A DNA stretch of 25,127 bases from Candidatus Curtissbacteria bacterium (GCA_030688205.1 JAUYIQ010000029.1:1-25127), one strand, 5' to 3'. Shown: positions 16,148 through 22,733, counted from the stretch's first letter. Program-made: numbers and translations. Notes: a model not told the origin generated them from the sequence alone.

Positions 16148-16191
16148 CCCAAAATACTTAAGTTTGCATCTTTAATATATTATTTTGGGTA
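16146..16191. promoter_or_regulatory. 11-bp perfect inverted repeat flanking the GH130 promoter
   Basis: TACCCAAAATA (16146-16156) and TATTTTGGGTA (16181-16191), perfect complements 24 bp apart. One arm touches the -10. It looks like a repressor operator with sites on either side of the core promoter. Confidence 0.55.
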
Positions 16192-16427
16192 CATAATCGG
16201 TTAATGAGAGTTGAAAACTCGAGTAAAATGAGTATATACCACTGGTTATAACGGCACAATGCTTCAATAGTGTCCTACTTGCCTAGGGAAATAAACATTC
16301 TCACGCTAGCCTTTAGATCTGGCTTTTCCATAAGTTAATCGGTCCGAATGTTCAGAGAAAAATAACGCGATTAGCAAACCAGATGAAGCCTTTTAGAAGG
16401 GTCGGTCACTTTGGACTGCACAGTCGT
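16192..16427. other. Non-coding stretch
   Basis: No credible ORF or RNA seen. Only a small GAGTT-GAA-AACTC hairpin near 16208-16220. Together with the flanking sites and the gene fragment at 16428-16567, the gene-free gap is about 430 bp. Confidence 0.4.
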
Positions 16428-16567
16428 GCTGGGAGTCGTTGTTCATCCTGAGTTCTCGAAGGGATGATTTCCGAACCGCTGATTGGGTTGAAATGGTTAA
16501 ATATCCAGAGTTGGTTTTGGAGAAATCGATGCAATTTCTTACATGTCCCAAAGTAGAACTCTGTTAA
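16428..16567 (+). pseudogene. Gene fragment, copy 1, broken by a 24-nt palindromic insert
   Basis: Starts with GCTGGGAGTCGTT and, after an insert at 16442-16465 (TTCATCC...GGGAT), encodes DFRTADWVEMVKYPELVLE and a few more residues to a TAA at 16565-16567. It matches the second copy at 18520-18619; most differences fall in third codon positions, so both were once under protein-level selection. The parent family is not recognised. Confidence 0.5.
16442..16467. repeat. Small palindromic (REP-like) element
   Basis: TCATCC (16443-16448) and GGATGA (16462-16467) flank TGAGTTCTCGAAG. The TCATCCTGAG...GGATGA form resembles small dispersed palindromes in many candidate-phyla genomes. It interrupts gene fragment copy 1. 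Confidence 0.45.
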
Positions 16568-16845
16568 ACATTATTAGAAGACCCGAGTTGCTCTCTAATC
16601 CACATTCTAACAAGAGTAGTTGGACCAATACCTTTTTCTTGTGCTTCGTGACGCAGTTTAACGAGAGTATCGGGATCTAACCTTATATGAAGCCCTTCTG
16701 AAAGATTTTTAGCAAAACGAGCTTCAACAGGTTTAAATTCATCAAGGTAGTCAGAAATACTGTGTGTTTCAAAGAATTTAGCTTCTTCTTCTCGGTTCTT
16801 GAATTGTGGAATTTTACTTACCAGTTTTTTAGTTTGTTTCATCAT
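16564..16845 (-). CDS. brnA: BrnA/CopG-type antitoxin
   Basis: 93 aa from the ATG at 16845. N-terminal part with IPQFKNREEEAKFFETHS and SDYLDEFKPVE, then a C-terminal ribbon-helix-helix (EGLHIRLDPDTLVKLRHEA, then LVRMWIREQL). It should neutralise the BrnT toxin encoded just upstream and repress their promoter. AGGAGGTGA at 16856-16848 lies 2-5 nt from this ATG and better from the next ATG (16842), so either may be used; a longer frame to 16899 is not supported. It overlaps the toxin gene by 17 nt, the usual toxin-first order of brnTA. Confidence 0.88.
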   Translation of the reverse strand: MMKQTKKLVSKIPQFKNREEEAKFFETHSISDYLDEFKPVEARFAKNLSEGLHIRLDPDTLVKLRHEAQEKGIGPTTLVRMWIREQLGSSNNV

Positions 16846-17125
16846 TATCACCTCCTCGCAATTTGTGATATAACGCAGTGTCATGACTATCTGCATCATA
16901 GGCTGTTATCGGATAATACTTACCGTTACCTCTTGCTTCAAGCACAACTGCAAGCATTCGTTTCTCTTCTGTTTTACCTATAAGAACTAAACGATTTTTC
17001 TGTTGACCTCGAAGTACCACAGGCAACCCATGACACACTGATTCAACCTCATCGGAAACAACATGATGTCTTGCAATATGGTTAATATTCCATGAGTCCC
17101 AGATTAGTTTCCGAATCAGTATCAC
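16829..17125 (-). CDS. brnT: BrnT-type ribonuclease toxin
   Basis: 98 aa from the GTG at 17125. The BrnT (DUF497) pattern is clear: LIWDSWNINHIARHHVVSDEVE near the N-terminus read in pieces, KNRLVLIGKTEEKRMLAVVL and YYPITAYDAD near the C-terminus. BrnT is an RNase-like toxin that halts growth when free of BrnA. An ATG six codons further up (17143) exists, but TGC-TACAGT (17140-17132), an extended -10, lies between it and the GTG, exactly 6 nt before the GTG; so the GTG with a leaderless mRNA is preferred. Forms an operon with brnA. Confidence 0.88.
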   Translation of the reverse strand: MILIRKLIWDSWNINHIARHHVVSDEVESVCHGLPVVLRGQQKNRLVLIGKTEEKRMLAVVLEARGNGKYYPITAYDADSHDTALYHKLRGGDNDETN

Positions 17126-17131
17126 ATATTT

Positions 17132-17140
17132 ACTGTAGCA
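17132..17140 (-). promoter_or_regulatory. Extended -10 of brnTA
   Basis: TGC-TACAGT on the minus strand, 6 nt before the GTG at 17125; decides the brnT start. Confidence 0.55.
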
Positions 17141-17244
17141 CATTGCGCTACGAATATCAAGTAGCCATTAAAGCAAAAATCGTACTGCGGGACTTGGAGT
17201 ATGTTAGAACCTTGTGGCTTTAAAACCAAAATAACTATTGATTA

Positions 17245-17871
17245 TTAATCAGCCTTAGGTCTGTAAATCTTTGCAACAAAATCTAATAATTGTGTAGCGA
17301 ATGGTATACGCATGACTAGCATCATTCTTTTCTCGTATGATTGCCAGCGAAGTTCTCCCTCGGAGTTGTGGATAGCATCAATAATACTTTCATATCTTTT
17401 TGCATTTCTTTCAGAAGGATATGTAGATAATACCTGCTCAGCGGTTAGAACTTTGTGATCTATTTTTGCCTTCGGGAGTATTTTATTTGCTAGCATTTGA
17501 ATTCTATTTCTGTGTAATTCCCAACCGATACTAACTGTATTTGACCAGGAACTCACCAAAGCTTCATCTTTTAATGTTTCCAGTTCTTTTGATGTCGTTA
17601 CCTGTGCAGATCGATTAGTTTTAACACTATTATGGTCAATATGGCCTGTTCGTACCAGATGATCAGCAGAAAGTGTGCTTAGTGCCTCTGTTTTACCTAA
17701 TGCTGCACCGCCAGATAAAACAAATTGATCCACCTGATTATTTTTGAATAGTAGCCTTGCTGCAGCTACTACTAAGCGTGATCTTAAGCCAGGTCGTTCA
17801 CGCACGGAGTTTTGGCCATTATTTTCTTTATAGTCATAAACGTGTAACAATGCAGCGTCATACCGTTCCAT
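17245..17871 (-). CDS. DUF218/YdcF-like protein
   Basis: 208 aa from the ATG at 17871. A Rossmann-like start AALLHVYDYK, an Arg-rich helix (RERPGLRSRLVVAAARLL), QFVLSGGAALGKTEALST (the SGG...EA motif of DUF218), and a later TTSKELETLKDEA helix. DUF218 proteins (SanA, ElyC, YdcF) act in envelope functions or bind nucleotides/SAM; the exact role is unknown and here no N-terminal membrane anchor is present. The ORF could start at 17898, but TATAAT (17883-17878) lies inside that extension exactly 6 nt before 17871, so 17871 is chosen. It lies in the accessory patch with brnTA and the acetyltransferase. Confidence 0.65.
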   Translation of the reverse strand: MERYDAALLHVYDYKENNGQNSVRERPGLRSRLVVAAARLLFKNNQVDQFVLSGGAALGKTEALSTLSADHLVRTGHIDHNSVKTNRSAQVTTSKELETLKDEALVSSWSNTVSIGWELHRNRIQMLANKILPKAKIDHKVLTAEQVLSTYPSERNAKRYESIIDAIHNSEGELRWQSYEKRMMLVMRIPFATQLLDFVAKIYRPKAD

Positions 17872-17877
17872 GCTGGC

Positions 17878-17883
17878 ATTATA
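17878..17883 (-). promoter_or_regulatory. -10 element of the DUF218 gene
   Basis: Perfect TATAAT, 6 nt before the ATG at 17871; TTTAAT lies 17 bp upstream as a weak -35. Confidence 0.6.
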
Positions 17884-17980
17884 CTTGTTTAAACACAATG
17901 ATTAAACTTCGATCTAGAAATGAAGTTAAAATAGAGCTGGCACTGATTGACTATGTTGGAACTTATTATCAAAGCATGAA

Positions 17981-17989
17981 TGTTACAAT
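17981..17989 (+). promoter_or_regulatory. Extended -10 of the acetyltransferase gene
   Basis: TGT-TACAAT, 6 nt before the GTG at 17996; predicts a leaderless mRNA. Confidence 0.6.
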
Positions 17990-17995
17990 TTAGGA

Positions 17996-18514
17996 GTGAA
18001 ACATCAAAACACAGAATTTAAAAAGTTAGAAAAAAGTGATCTCATAAATCTTCATAAGTGGCTTAATACTCCTCACGTAATTGCATCGTATGAAAATAAA
18101 CCCTCATCATTTGAAGAGGTAAAAAGTAAATATATTACAAGAATCACAGGGGAAGATCCAACACAATCGTTTGTCATTATTTATGATAATAAACCGATTG
18201 GGTATATTCAAAAATATTTGGTAAGTAATGACCATGAGCTTAAAAATTACGTTAATGGAGAATCGGTAGGGGTAGACTTATTTATAGGTGAGCCTTCACT
18301 TATCCACAAGGGCTTAGGTTCACGTATACTGCAAGCATTTCTAAAAAAGCATGTATTTGATGAAAACAATATTGAAAGCTGTATTGTCGATCCTCTTACA
18401 ACTAATGCTTCAGCAATCAGAGCCTATGAAAAAGCTGGTTTTAAACATTTCAAAATAACAGATGATCAGGAATCGAAATATCTTATGATTATTTTTCGAT
18501 ACGAAGTTTTATGA
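17996..18514 (+). CDS. GNAT acetyltransferase, AAC(6')-like
   Basis: 172 aa, a complete GNAT fold. WLNTPHV near residue 23-29, GVDLFIGEPSLIHKGLGSRIL (acetyl-CoA loop with KGLGS), then IVDPLTTNASAIRAYEKAGF close to the C-terminus. This order is that of the aminoglycoside 6'-N-acetyltransferase / Acetyltransf_8 group, which acetylates amino groups of aminoglycosides or siderophore precursors. Resistance function is possible but cannot be claimed from similarity of this level. GTG start with an extended -10 six nt upstream. Its stop is followed, in the same frame, by gene fragment copy 2. Confidence 0.85.
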   Translation: MKHQNTEFKKLEKSDLINLHKWLNTPHVIASYENKPSSFEEVKSKYITRITGEDPTQSFVIIYDNKPIGYIQKYLVSNDHELKNYVNGESVGVDLFIGEPSLIHKGLGSRILQAFLKKHVFDENNIESCIVDPLTTNASAIRAYEKAGFKHFKITDDQESKYLMIIFRYEVL

Positions 18515-18519
18515 AAAAA

Positions 18520-18619
18520 GCTGGGAGTCGTTGACGATTTCCGAACCGCAAACTGGGTTGAGATTATCAAATACCCCGAATTAGTTTACCAAAAGTCGCA
18601 ACAATTCTTATCAATTTAA
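18520..18619 (+). pseudogene. Gene fragment, copy 2
   Basis: Begins GCTGGGAGTCGTTGAC and encodes LGVVDDFRTANWVEIIKYPE plus VYQKSQQFLSI before TAA (18617-18619). It is the uninterrupted counterpart of 16428-16567 in the same orientation. No start codon of its own is evident; it follows the acetyltransferase stop in the same reading frame. Parent family not recognised. Confidence 0.45.
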
Positions 18620-19245
18620 TCTTTGTTTGGACTAACGAAATAAATTAACCAGGTTGTCTTTGCTGTTTTCTTACGTTCCTTTGAATACAAAACTTCAAAA
18701 TCATTTCTGAGCAATACTCCTGCAAATTCTTTGAGGGAATAGTATGCAAAGAATCTTTGACCATCTGGTGGCGGTTCGACAGTGTTTTTTTCGCCTTTGC
18801 CCTTTTTGACAGAGATAAATCCAACACCATGAGATTTTATGACTCTATGGAGTTGTTGCAATGCTTCATCTATGCGTTTTTTAGGAACATGAAGTAAAAC
18901 TGCACAGGCCCAAAATCCATCAAAAGAATTTTTTGGGAAATTCAAGTTATAAACGCTTTTAAGAAGAAATTTTGCCCCGGGATTATATTTTTTGGCCGCT
19001 TCAAGCAAACCCTTCGAGATGTCGGTTCCAGAGTAATCGTAACCTGCTTTTATAATCTCTCTTGCGTCTCTACCGCCACCTGAACCAATTTCTAAAACTT
19101 TCCCTTGAGGCAGAAATTTTTTGAATCTATTTAATTCTTGTGCCCAAAAATCAAAGTCTGAATGACTGGCCGCCCACTGTTTTCCGTATTTGTTATAGCT
19201 GTTTAGAGTTTGCTGTTCTTCGTTTGTAAGTTTTGCATCTAACAT
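18616..19245 (-). CDS. Class I SAM-dependent methyltransferase
   Basis: 209 aa. Motif I is VLEIGSGGGRD (50-60), followed by YSGTDIS (motif II acid D), FDGFWACAVLLHVPK (motif IV/post I region) and VIKSHGVGFISVK (motif V-VI). Small-molecule type (Methyltransf_11/25) rather than nucleic-acid type; the substrate is unknown. The ATG at 19245 lies 8 nt after TAAAAT (19259-19254). The 3' end overlaps gene fragment copy 2 by 4 nt. Confidence 0.88.
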   Translation of the reverse strand: MLDAKLTNEEQQTLNSYNKYGKQWAASHSDFDFWAQELNRFKKFLPQGKVLEIGSGGGRDAREIIKAGYDYSGTDISKGLLEAAKKYNPGAKFLLKSVYNLNFPKNSFDGFWACAVLLHVPKKRIDEALQQLHRVIKSHGVGFISVKKGKGEKNTVEPPPDGQRFFAYYSLKEFAGVLLRNDFEVLYSKERKKTAKTTWLIYFVSPNKD

Positions 19246-19253
19246 TTACAAGG

Positions 19254-19259
19254 ATTTTA
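19254..19259 (-). promoter_or_regulatory. -10 element of the methyltransferase gene
   Basis: TAAAAT on the minus strand, 8 nt before the ATG at 19245. Confidence 0.45.
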
Positions 19260-19278
19260 CATCACTTTAAATCTTAAA

Positions 19279-19299
19279 GTTCGAATCCAGTCCTCCTTA
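19279..19299 (+). other. tRNA 3'-end-like fragment
   Basis: GTTCGAATCCAGTCCTCC looks like the T-loop, T-stem 3' side and acceptor 3' side of a tRNA, but no matching 5' half is found upstream. It lies between the methyltransferase start and an intact tRNA on the other strand. Such scars are typical of integration sites. Confidence 0.3.
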
Positions 19300-19354
19300 T
19301 TATAAAATTAGACAATTTTTGGTGATTTTTGAAGCTAACAAAGTGGTCAAAATT

Positions 19355-19428
19355 TGGCTGCCGGACTAGGATTCGGACCTAGATAGATAGCTCCAAGGGC
19401 TATCGTCCTGCCATTAGACGATCCGGCA
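19355..19428 (-). tRNA. tRNA-Gln (anticodon TTG)
   Basis: The minus strand folds as a cloverleaf: acceptor TGCCGGA (19428-19422) with TCCGGCA, perfect 7 bp; G73 and encoded CCA (19355-19357); D-arm GTC-TAATGGCAG-GAC; anticodon stem ATAGC/GCTAT with loop CCTTGGA; 4-nt variable region; T-arm CTAGG/CCTAG with loop TCCGAAT. U1-A72 and G73 fit glutamine identity. Odd points are C at position 33 (nearly always U) and C at position 55 (nearly always U/pseudouridine). Confidence 0.88.
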
Positions 19429-19475
19429 ATATTACATATTTTACCAAAAAATAGCTTGAAAATAATATAAGGCTT

Positions 19476-20153
19476 TTATTGACCGGAGTATTGCAGACAA
19501 GCAGCTTTGGCTTGTGGATCTGTAATTTGATCGCAATTTGCTTTTGTCCCTTGGGTCGTCTGCTTTAATACTTCCGAAACATCAGTAAATTGCACATTTG
19601 CAGGCGGAACAAACTTTGAATTATCAACAGGCCAAGAAGAGCAATCCATATCAACATCTTGATTTAAATCGACACTTTGATCAGATTGCGCGGTTGGAGA
19701 AGCAGCAGTTGGATCAATTTTAATTTTTGTTCCAGTTGTACCTGTCCAAAAATAACCATTTTCCCCGTCTTGAATCATATAACTTTGTATCTCTTTAGCA
19801 TCAGCACCCAAAACCTTAAATTCTCCATACATCTTATTCCCGGACACATATATCTTTCCTTCAGAAACACTTACATCACTTGAATTATTTATAGTACAAC
19901 TGACACTTTTACCTGCAGTAAGTAAGCTTTTAATAGAACCCTTTGCTTGGGTAGACGTAGTTGCTTCCTGAGAAACGACAGGTGTTTGAGGACTTTGAGG
20001 AGATTTTTTAAGAATCGCAAACAGCGCAACAACTACAATTAAAACAATAACAACTCCACCCGCAGCTAACGGATTTTTAGTCTTTTGAGAACTCTCCGTT
20101 TTTTCAACAGGAGACTCGCTTTCGGCAGGCTTTTCTTCAGGAGCGTCTTCCAT
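19476..20153 (-). CDS. Anchored extracellular protein with N-terminal membrane helix
   Basis: 225 aa from the ATG at 20153. A charged Glu/Pro/Ser cytoplasmic start (about 25 residues), one membrane helix (AAGGVVIVLIVVVALFAIL), a Gln/Pro/Thr linker, then a beta-rich external domain (SVSCTINN, YVSGNKMYGEF, IQDGENGYFWTG, DMDCSSWPVD) ending with a C-x8-C-like stretch (ANCDQITDPQAKAACLQYS). The pattern resembles uncharacterised anchored lipid- or metal-binding domains; no family named. An open frame reaches 20261, but TATACT (20166-20161) with TTGATT 17 bp upstream lies 7 nt before 20153, so the first 36 residues are discarded. Confidence 0.75.
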   Translation of the reverse strand: MEDAPEEKPAESESPVEKTESSQKTKNPLAAGGVVIVLIVVVALFAILKKSPQSPQTPVVSQEATTSTQAKGSIKSLLTAGKSVSCTINNSSDVSVSEGKIYVSGNKMYGEFKVLGADAKEIQSYMIQDGENGYFWTGTTGTKIKIDPTAASPTAQSDQSVDLNQDVDMDCSSWPVDNSKFVPPANVQFTDVSEVLKQTTQGTKANCDQITDPQAKAACLQYSGQ

Positions 20154-20160
20154 CGCGCAC

Positions 20161-20189
20161 AGTATACTTTTCTTATTTTCACAAATCAA
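20161..20189 (-). promoter_or_regulatory. Promoter of the anchored-protein gene
   Basis: TTGATT (20189-20184), 17-bp spacer, TATACT (20166-20161), then 7 nt to the ATG at 20153. The -10 lies inside a false upstream extension of the frame. Confidence 0.7.
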
Positions 20190-20208
20190 GAGGCAGTACA
20201 AATCTACG

Positions 20209-20469
20209 TTAAGTGGTAGCCAGCTTTGATTTTTTCGCAAGAGATCTCTCAAGAATGACAATTCTTTTTCGCTCTTCAGTTAAAGCGCGACGATCTCTCA
20301 TTTCCTGAAACTTGGCATCAACAACGGTCTGGCAATCTTTGTCCGGACATCTGCTCTCCTCATGAAATATCACGGTGCCTTTTCCAAATTCACCATGATC
20401 CTTCCAACTCTTCGAAAAGATCCGTGCTTTGCCACACCTAATACAAATCGTAAATGTTTGGCCTCGCAT
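20209..20469 (-). CDS. Small zinc-binding protein
   Basis: 86 aa. C-I-R-C near the N-terminus (residues 9-12) and C-P-D-K-D-C (about 41-46) form a C2/C2 zinc site; the rest is a basic helix with FQEMRDRRALTEERKR. No catalytic motif. It starts 13 nt after the RRM protein gene with GGGTGA upstream, so the two probably form an operon; an RNA- or ribosome-linked role is a guess from that neighbour. Confidence 0.7.
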   Translation of the reverse strand: MRGQTFTICIRCGKARIFSKSWKDHGEFGKGTVIFHEESRCPDKDCQTVVDAKFQEMRDRRALTEERKRIVILERSLAKKSKLATT

Positions 20470-20482
20470 TTATTTCACCCAC

Positions 20483-20785
20483 TTACCAACTTTTAGAACT
20501 GTTAAAATTCCTTCCGGAATTTCCAGCCGGTCGGTCTTCTTTAGGACGCGCCTCATTAACAACCAATTTTCGACCGTCTAATTCATAATTATTGAATTTT
20601 TTAATCGCTTCATCTGCCTCTGCATCTGTTGCATATTCCAAAAATGCAAAACCTTTGCTTTGACCTGAAAATTTATCGGTAATTAAATTAAGACTCGCAA
20701 TTTTTCCAACCTGAGAGAAAAGCTCTTCAAGTTGAGCACTTGTTGCGCTGTATGCAAGACTTCCAATGAATAATCTTTTTGCCAT
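20483..20785 (-). CDS. RRM-type RNA-binding protein
   Basis: 100 aa. A single RNA recognition motif with RNP2 LFIGSL (5-10) and RNP1 KGFAFLEY (44-51), then a short Pro/Asn/Gly/Ser tail. Such solo-RRM proteins (Rbp type, known from cyanobacteria and others) bind single-stranded RNA and often respond to cold. The ATG at 20785 is chosen because AAGGGGGTG (20800-20792) is ideally placed; an in-frame GTG at 20794 overlaps that site. First gene of a likely two-gene operon with the zinc protein. Confidence 0.92.
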   Translation of the reverse strand: MAKRLFIGSLAYSATSAQLEELFSQVGKIASLNLITDKFSGQSKGFAFLEYATDAEADEAIKKFNNYELDGRKLVVNEARPKEDRPAGNSGRNFNSSKSW

Positions 20786-20977
20786 ATATAACACCCCCTT
20801 TCATATAACCTTAAATGTGATTTTAGAATGAAGTTTTGTGATTTGGAGAACCCCTAAAACACTTCTGATATAAGCTTAATGATGCTTCATAATACCAGCT
20901 TTTAGACTAAAGGGCAACTATAGGATTTTGACGGCATTCACATTATTTCTGTTTTATGCTAAATTTGTCTGAATCAT

Positions 20978-21946
20978 ATGGCTTACCGATACAAAAACAC
21001 CGCTTTTGGCGGCACTTTTGATCTTTTACACAAAGGACACAAATCCCTGATTGCAACTGCATTTAACAAATCGCAGTTCGTCACAATAGGAATAACGACC
21101 GACAAAATGTTTAAAGACTCTGCAAAAGCTCCGCTGGAAGATCAAAACAAACGTAGAAAAACCCTTCAGGAGTATCTCGCCATAAACAAGCTCACCAAGC
21201 GCTGCAAGATAGTATGGCTGGATGATATTTTCGGCAGTGCAGCCAAAGATAAAAACCTGCAAGCGCTGGTTGTTTCGAAAGAAACCCTCCCCAACGCAAA
21301 ACTCATAAACAAAAAAAGGCAAAAAAGCAAACTTAAAAAACTCACTTTAGTCATTTGTGGGCAAGTTATGGCAGTTGACAAAAAACCAATTTCTTCTACA
21401 AGAATCAGGGAAGGGGAAATCAACACGGAAGGGGAGAGCTATTCAATTTTTTTGGACAAAATCGCGGGCATTGCAATCAGTCAGTCTGCCAGAAGTAAAC
21501 TAAAAATCCCGTTCGGACCAATTGCCAAAATTGATAAAATCACCGCTAAGAAATATCCGCCGCACGCAGCAGTGGGCGACATAACAGTTTCCGCTTTTGT
21601 CAAAATTGGGGTCCAACCAAAAATATCTGTAGTCGATTTTTTAGTCGAGCGCAAAAAAATCTACAGTCAACTCTCACAACTGGGTTTTGCTACCAACAAT
21701 GCGGATGTAATAATAAAAAACCCGCCAGGTGATATTTCAAAAGCCATGATAGCCGAGATATCAAAAGCAACCTCTAAGCAGAGCCGCACAATTATTGTAG
21801 TCGACGGAGAAGAAGACCTAGCCGCAGTTCCTGCCATTCTACTAGCACCCCTCGGAACTTATATCTATTACGGCCAGCCTAAAAAAGGGGCGGTAAGAGT
21901 GGAAGTCAACATCAAAACCAAAGAACAAATCAAAAACCTCCTTTAG
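20978..21946 (+). CDS. Fused archaeal-type PPAT and GTP-dependent dephospho-CoA kinase
   Basis: 322 aa. Residues 1-155 are a nucleotidyltransferase of the archaeal phosphopantetheine adenylyltransferase type: GGTFDLLHKGH (11-21) and ISSTRIREGEI (138-148). Residues 165-322 match DUF359, the GTP-dependent dephospho-CoA kinase: IPFGP (177-181), GDIT (200-203), VVDFLVER (218-225), NPPGDIS (248-254), VDGEEDLA (275-282), YYGQPKKG (297-304). Together these catalyse the last two steps of CoA synthesis: 4'-phosphopantetheine to dephospho-CoA, then to CoA using GTP. DUF359 is mainly archaeal, so this points to transfer from archaea or an old shared gene. The ATG at 20978 has no strong ribosome site. 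Confidence 0.88.
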   Translation: MAYRYKNTAFGGTFDLLHKGHKSLIATAFNKSQFVTIGITTDKMFKDSAKAPLEDQNKRRKTLQEYLAINKLTKRCKIVWLDDIFGSAAKDKNLQALVVSKETLPNAKLINKKRQKSKLKKLTLVICGQVMAVDKKPISSTRIREGEINTEGESYSIFLDKIAGIAISQSARSKLKIPFGPIAKIDKITAKKYPPHAAVGDITVSAFVKIGVQPKISVVDFLVERKKIYSQLSQLGFATNNADVIIKNPPGDISKAMIAEISKATSKQSRTIIVVDGEEDLAAVPAILLAPLGTYIYYGQPKKGAVRVEVNIKTKEQIKNLL

Positions 21947-22215
21947 TAAAGCAAAACTACTCTACCAATAATATCTGCTCGTCTTACAGGAGCAACGCGA
22001 GAACTCTCTTTTTCGTTATCACCGGCAACTTCGACAATGTCCTTCAATTTTTTTTGAACCCTTTTGATGTGATTTTTACCATTCAGTTTAAAAATCACCA
22101 CATCGCCAGCTCTAACATCTGTCCAATTAAAAGTAACAACATAATCACCCGGTTTATAATCGGGTATCATGCTTCGTCCGCGAACAACAAACATCGAGAA
22201 CGGAAATAGTTTCAT
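21943..22215 (-). CDS. sodX: S26/S24-like signal peptidase, probable NiSOD maturation protease
   Basis: 90 aa. VRGRSMIPDYKPGD holds the nucleophile S15, and HIKRV the general base K51, in a minimal signal-peptidase fold; no strong membrane helix. The gene overlaps sodN by 4 nt (ATGA), and such small peptidases next to sodN are taken as the protease that removes the NiSOD leader so that His1 can bind nickel. Role inferred from position and family. The symbol follows that convention. Its stop overlaps the convergent CoA gene by 4 nt. Confidence 0.85.
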   Translation of the reverse strand: MKLFPFSMFVVRGRSMIPDYKPGDYVVTFNWTDVRAGDVVIFKLNGKNHIKRVQKKLKDIVEVAGDNEKESSRVAPVRRADIIGRVVLLY

Positions 22216-22697
22216 CCCAAAAATTTTTTCTTCGGCGCGTCCGGATTATCAGAAACGCTTCCCGCCAAATTGTCCTTTGGTTCAACTTTAACTTTATCAA
22301 ACATATCGGCAACCGCAAGGCAGGCAAACATCAATTCTTTTGCTTTTTCCATGCTGACATCTTGCCTGTTATCGGAAGCAAGTTTTACGGCTTTCCAAAC
22401 TTTGTCATGTAAATCCGGAAATTTTTCCAAATGTTCCGGTCTGAAAAAATCTGCCCACAGTGTAATTAGTTGTTCCTCGCAAAGTTGCGCATTACCTTCT
22501 TTCACCTTCACACATCTTATAAAATTATTACGATCTTTTAAACTTGGTTTATCCATCGGAATTGCTTCCATAACCTCAACCATCCGGATAACCGTCTGAG
22601 CAGAAACAAGAAGTGTATTTGTTTCGTAAATTCCGCAGGGGATATCACAATGAGCCCATACTTCCTGAACATTGAAGAGATCACTTAACAATTTCAT
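22212..22697 (-). CDS. sodN: Nickel superoxide dismutase precursor
   Basis: 161 aa from the ATG at 22697. Converts superoxide to oxygen and peroxide. The nickel hook H-C-D-I-P-C-G-I-Y is unmistakable; cleavage before this His leaves mature His1, Cys2 and Cys6 as nickel ligands after a leader of 15 residues. The rest is the four-helix bundle typical of NiSOD, with a slightly longer polar C-terminus. An upstream in-frame GTG (22706) lies against the -10, so 22697 is preferred: TTGAAA-N17-TATAGT with TGG before it, 7 nt from the ATG. Cytoplasmic. Co-transcribed with sodX. Confidence 0.95.
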   Translation of the reverse strand: MKLLSDLFNVQEVWAHCDIPCGIYETNTLLVSAQTVIRMVEVMEAIPMDKPSLKDRNNFIRCVKVKEGNAQLCEEQLITLWADFFRPEHLEKFPDLHDKVWKAVKLASDNRQDVSMEKAKELMFACLAVADMFDKVKVEPKDNLAGSVSDNPDAPKKKFLG

Positions 22698-22704
22698 CGC
22701 AACC

Positions 22705-22733
22705 ACTATACCACCGCTGCAAATCCATTTTCA
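22705..22733 (-). promoter_or_regulatory. Promoter of sodNX
   Basis: TTGAAA (22733-22728), 17-bp spacer, TATAGT (22710-22705), extended by TGG, then 7 nt to the ATG. Leaderless transcript predicted. Confidence 0.75.

Noticed and set aside
16846..16899. Upstream extension of brnA to 16899
   Set aside because: It lies wholly inside brnT and before the strong AGGAGGTGA that positions the start at 16845 or 16842.
18512..18619. Read-through or recoding of the TGA after the acetyltransferase, since the next 34 codons are open in the same frame
   Set aside because: TGA ends several other genes here (dacA, GT-C gene, greA), the acetyltransferase is complete, and the extra sequence matches an independent fragment at 16428-16567 that is not attached to any acetyltransferase.
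20154..20261. 36-residue N-terminal extension of the anchored protein
   Set aside because: It overlaps the zinc-protein gene and contains a TTGATT-N17-TATACT promoter; the membrane-protein logic starts at 20153.
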